Positions 62,569-64,000 of a DNA stretch of 64,000 bases are shown piece after piece. The stretch is from Halobacillus dabanensis. Its GTDB lineage: Bacteria > Bacillota > Bacilli > Bacillales > Halobacillaceae. A program made the translations under genes and the position numbers. Every line of letters starts with the position of its first letter. Position 1 is the first letter of the stretch. Where the stretch lies: contig NZ_FOSB01000003.1 of assembly GCF_900114165.1 (NCBI RefSeq), forward strand, positions 62,001 through 126,000. The letters run 5' to 3'. The notes beneath the pieces were generated by a model that did not search any database, was not told where the DNA came from, and saw nothing but the letters and a program-made list of their open reading frames with translations.

Positions 62569-62976
62569 TTACTGATGATTGATGACTTCATGACTAGGTT
62601 GTGTTGTATGATCGGGCTGATCAGCTTTAGCTTTTTCTTCTAACTCTTTCAAACTTTCTTCAATTTGTTCCAAGTACTTTTGAATGTTCTTTTGATGAGG
62701 TTCTACCGTTCGCTTCCAACTTTCAATCGACGTTTTTACATCTTCTGAAAGTTCTTTGATCAGTTCTGCCCCTTCTTTTGATGTTTGGGCAATTTGATCT
62801 TTCAGTTGCATTCCGTCCTCTTTTAAACTCAGGACAGTATTTTTTAAATTTTCACTTTTAAACTTAGCATTTTCTCTGAAGTCCCGCCCTGATGAAGGGG
62901 TGTTTAATAACGTATAAGCTGCACCTACAACTCCTCCGACTAAGATTCCTAATGCTAATGATTTTCCGTTTGGCAT
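62569..62976 (-). CDS. yhaH: YtxH-domain protein YhaH
   Basis: A 135-residue protein with one N-terminal glycine-rich membrane helix (LALGILVGGVVGAAYTLLNTP) followed by a long coiled-coil region rich in Lys and Glu. The helix followed by a TPSSGRDFRENAK segment is the YtxH/gas-vesicle-like pattern, and YhaH occupies this position near trpP and hit in Bacillus. Some relatives are general stress proteins. Function unknown. Confidence 0.88.
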   Translation of the reverse strand: MPNGKSLALGILVGGVVGAAYTLLNTPSSGRDFRENAKFKSENLKNTVLSLKEDGMQLKDQIAQTSKEGAELIKELSEDVKTSIESWKRTVEPHQKNIQKYLEQIEESLKELEEKAKADQPDHTTQPSHEVINHQ

Positions 62977-63080
62977 TTTCAGTCAGTCTCCTTTCGAATC
63001 ACTCTCTAATTTCTATTTTCTCTTAATATGTATGAATGAAACCTTAAAAACATAAAAATTATTTTTTTAAATAAAGGTAT

Positions 63081-63112
63081 AAAAAGGCACTACATCGAGT
63101 TGTAGTGCCTTT
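63081..63112 (-). terminator. Terminator of trpP
   Basis: GGCACTACA pairs with TGTAGTGCC around a 7-base loop; on the minus strand a TTTTT tail follows. Confidence 0.88.
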
Positions 63113-63145
63113 GGTGTCTGTTCAAGTACATTTTATCACATCATT

Positions 63146-63682
63146 TCAAGATGCTGGTTGTTGAGCCGCTTTAGAAAGAGATGTTCTCTTCATGATTTTC
63201 TGTGCAATCGGATATATGATGGACACGAAAAGGACGTTGAATGCTGCAGCAGGTAAAACTACCGTTACAAACATTATACCAAAGCTTGCTTCCATCAAAC
63301 CGATGATATACAACACCACACTTAAGAAAATGGAGCCGCTGATCATCGTACCGACAGCTGCTAAAGCTGGCTGAGTGATTTTATGGTGTGAAATTTTCTT
63401 AGTCAAAAGTACAAGCCCGAAGAAAGCGAAAGCTGTTAATGGCTTGTCTATGATGTTGGCTAATTGCCCGCCAGGAACGGTGGTGGTCAATGCTGAAATG
63501 AAACCTGTTGCCAGTGAGAGTAGTAGAACATAGGACGCCTTAGGAAATAATAAGATTCCCAGAAACATCATAGCTAACATCATGTCCGGTCGCATACCGA
63601 AGAAAAACGGCGGGGCGACAGCATGAAGAACAGCACCAATCCCGACTAACAATGATAACATGACTAAAACTCGAATATTCAT
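63146..63682 (-). CDS. trpP: Tryptophan transporter TrpP
   Basis: A 178-residue membrane protein with about five helices. HAVAPPFFFGMRPDMMLAMMFLGILLFP and TTTVPGGQLANIIDKPLTAF are the family's conserved stretches. TrpP imports tryptophan. The leader carries a TRAP-type triplet repeat over the ribosome site, as known for B. subtilis trpP (yhaG), which supports the assignment strongly. Start ATG 63682. Confidence 0.95.
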   Translation of the reverse strand: MNIRVLVMLSLLVGIGAVLHAVAPPFFFGMRPDMMLAMMFLGILLFPKASYVLLLSLATGFISALTTTVPGGQLANIIDKPLTAFAFFGLVLLTKKISHHKITQPALAAVGTMISGSIFLSVVLYIIGLMEASFGIMFVTVVLPAAAFNVLFVSIIYPIAQKIMKRTSLSKAAQQPAS

Positions 63683-63689
63683 TTTGCAT

Positions 63690-63717
63690 CTCTCCTCAAC
63701 TATTCTAATCTATTCTC
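63690..63717 (-). promoter_or_regulatory. TRAP-binding site overlapping the trpP ribosome site
   Basis: On the minus strand six triplets GAG, TAG, TAG, TAG, GAG, GAG occur at exactly five-base steps (complement starts at 63715, 63710, 63705, 63700, 63695 and 63690). The last two form the Shine-Dalgarno GAGGAGAG. Tryptophan-loaded TRAP (MtrB) would block translation. Confidence 0.9.
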
Positions 63718-63803
63718 CGTTTTACATTCCAACCGTGTCCTTGTGACCGATTGCGAATGTATATTAGCATTATAGCAGTATTACTAATCGAAAATCAATG
63801 GAC

Positions 63804-64000
63804 TTACTCTGGGATGTTCTGGTTGATCTCTCCGGCAATTGCCTGTAAATCTTCCGGGGAATAGTCATCGGAATGAACTTCCCATTTTGCACTAAAGCCA
63901 TCTCCTTCTCCGTACCGTGGTATGAGGTGAATATGTAGATGGAAGACTGATTGTCCTGCTAGTTCTTCATTGTTATTCAACACATTCAATCCGGAGGGGG
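63804..64000 (-). CDS. hit: HIT family protein, C-terminal part
   Basis: The 3' part of a histidine-triad nucleotide-binding protein; the gene continues beyond the right edge. The visible 65 codons contain the HIT motif HLHIHLIPRY (HxHxHxx) preceded by GLNVLNNNEELAGQSVF. HIT proteins hydrolyse nucleotide phosphoramidates. Being beside trpP and yhaH matches the Bacillus hit locus. The downstream region to trpP (63683-63803) holds the trpP leader. Confidence 0.93.
   Translation of the reverse strand, partial: PSGLNVLNNNEELAGQSVFHLHIHLIPRYGEGDGFSAKWEVHSDDYSPEDLQAIAGEINQNIPE

Overview
The window is a chromosomal stretch from a spore-forming, low-GC Gram-positive bacterium of the family Bacillaceae, most likely a moderately halophilic genus such as Halobacillus. 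The evidence is threefold. Sporulation and transition-state genes are present (SpoVR, an alpha/beta SASP, a YhcN-like lipoprotein, YhaL, Hpr/ScoC, PrsA). Regulation is of Bacillus type (a T-box, a TRAP site, strong AGGAGG ribosome sites with frequent TTG/GTG starts). Exported proteins are acidic, and a complete glycine-betaine importer (OpuA) is present. Genus is an inference; no rRNA or tRNA gene is present to settle it.

Region by region. Bases 1-12,400 hold mostly single genes and short operons of household or accessory type: a TetR regulator, two short-chain dehydrogenases, two methyltransferases, a GNAT enzyme, spoVR, D-amino acid transaminase and a YczE-like membrane protein. Bases 12,550-14,400 hold an antibiotic-resistance-type ABC-F ATPase behind a leader that looks like a transcription attenuator; its reading frame is broken at an A6 tract. 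Bases 14,400-27,000 hold a DMT exporter, a SulP anion transporter divergent from a universal stress protein, an ABC-2 exporter pair, maa, map, a cold-shock protein and assorted hydrolases. Bases 27,000-30,200 hold a 134-bp inverted-repeat element, an NhaC-family transporter under a T-box whose specifier reads as tyrosine, and azlCD, with azlC broken at another A6 tract. Bases 30,200-43,700 hold a Pro/Gly-repeat protein, a CDF metal exporter, wrbA behind a sigma-B-like promoter, a VanY/LdcB-type peptidase, an Atg22-like transporter, a zinc-dependent phospholipase-like protein, fumC, a SASP gene with a sigma-G-like promoter, msmX with a PucR-type regulator, and a CstR-like sulfur sensor.

Bases 43,900-64,000 are the recognisable Bacillus yhe-yha-hit neighbourhood: yheB, yheA, a yhaR-like enoyl-CoA hydratase, yhzC, yhaQ-yhaP, yhaO-yhaN (SbcDC-like nuclease pair), yhaL, prsA, a small membrane protein, a DUF3267 protein, yhaI, hpr, yhaH, trpP and the end of hit. 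A complete opuA operon with a divergent GbsR-type regulator sits between hpr and yhaH. A second, orphan GbsR-type regulator lies where yhaM would be expected after yhaN. trpP carries six (G/U)AG triplets at exact 5-nt spacing over its ribosome site, the signature of TRAP control.

Most operon ends carry clear intrinsic terminators. A family of intergenic repeats occurs at least three times (near 22.9, 37.9 and 49.2 kb), with a probable internally deleted fourth copy near 62.4 kb. No CRISPR array, complete insertion sequence, prophage or convincing novel multi-gene system was seen. The best leads are the ABC-F attenuator, the paired A6 frameshifts, the repeat family and the opuA operator candidate.
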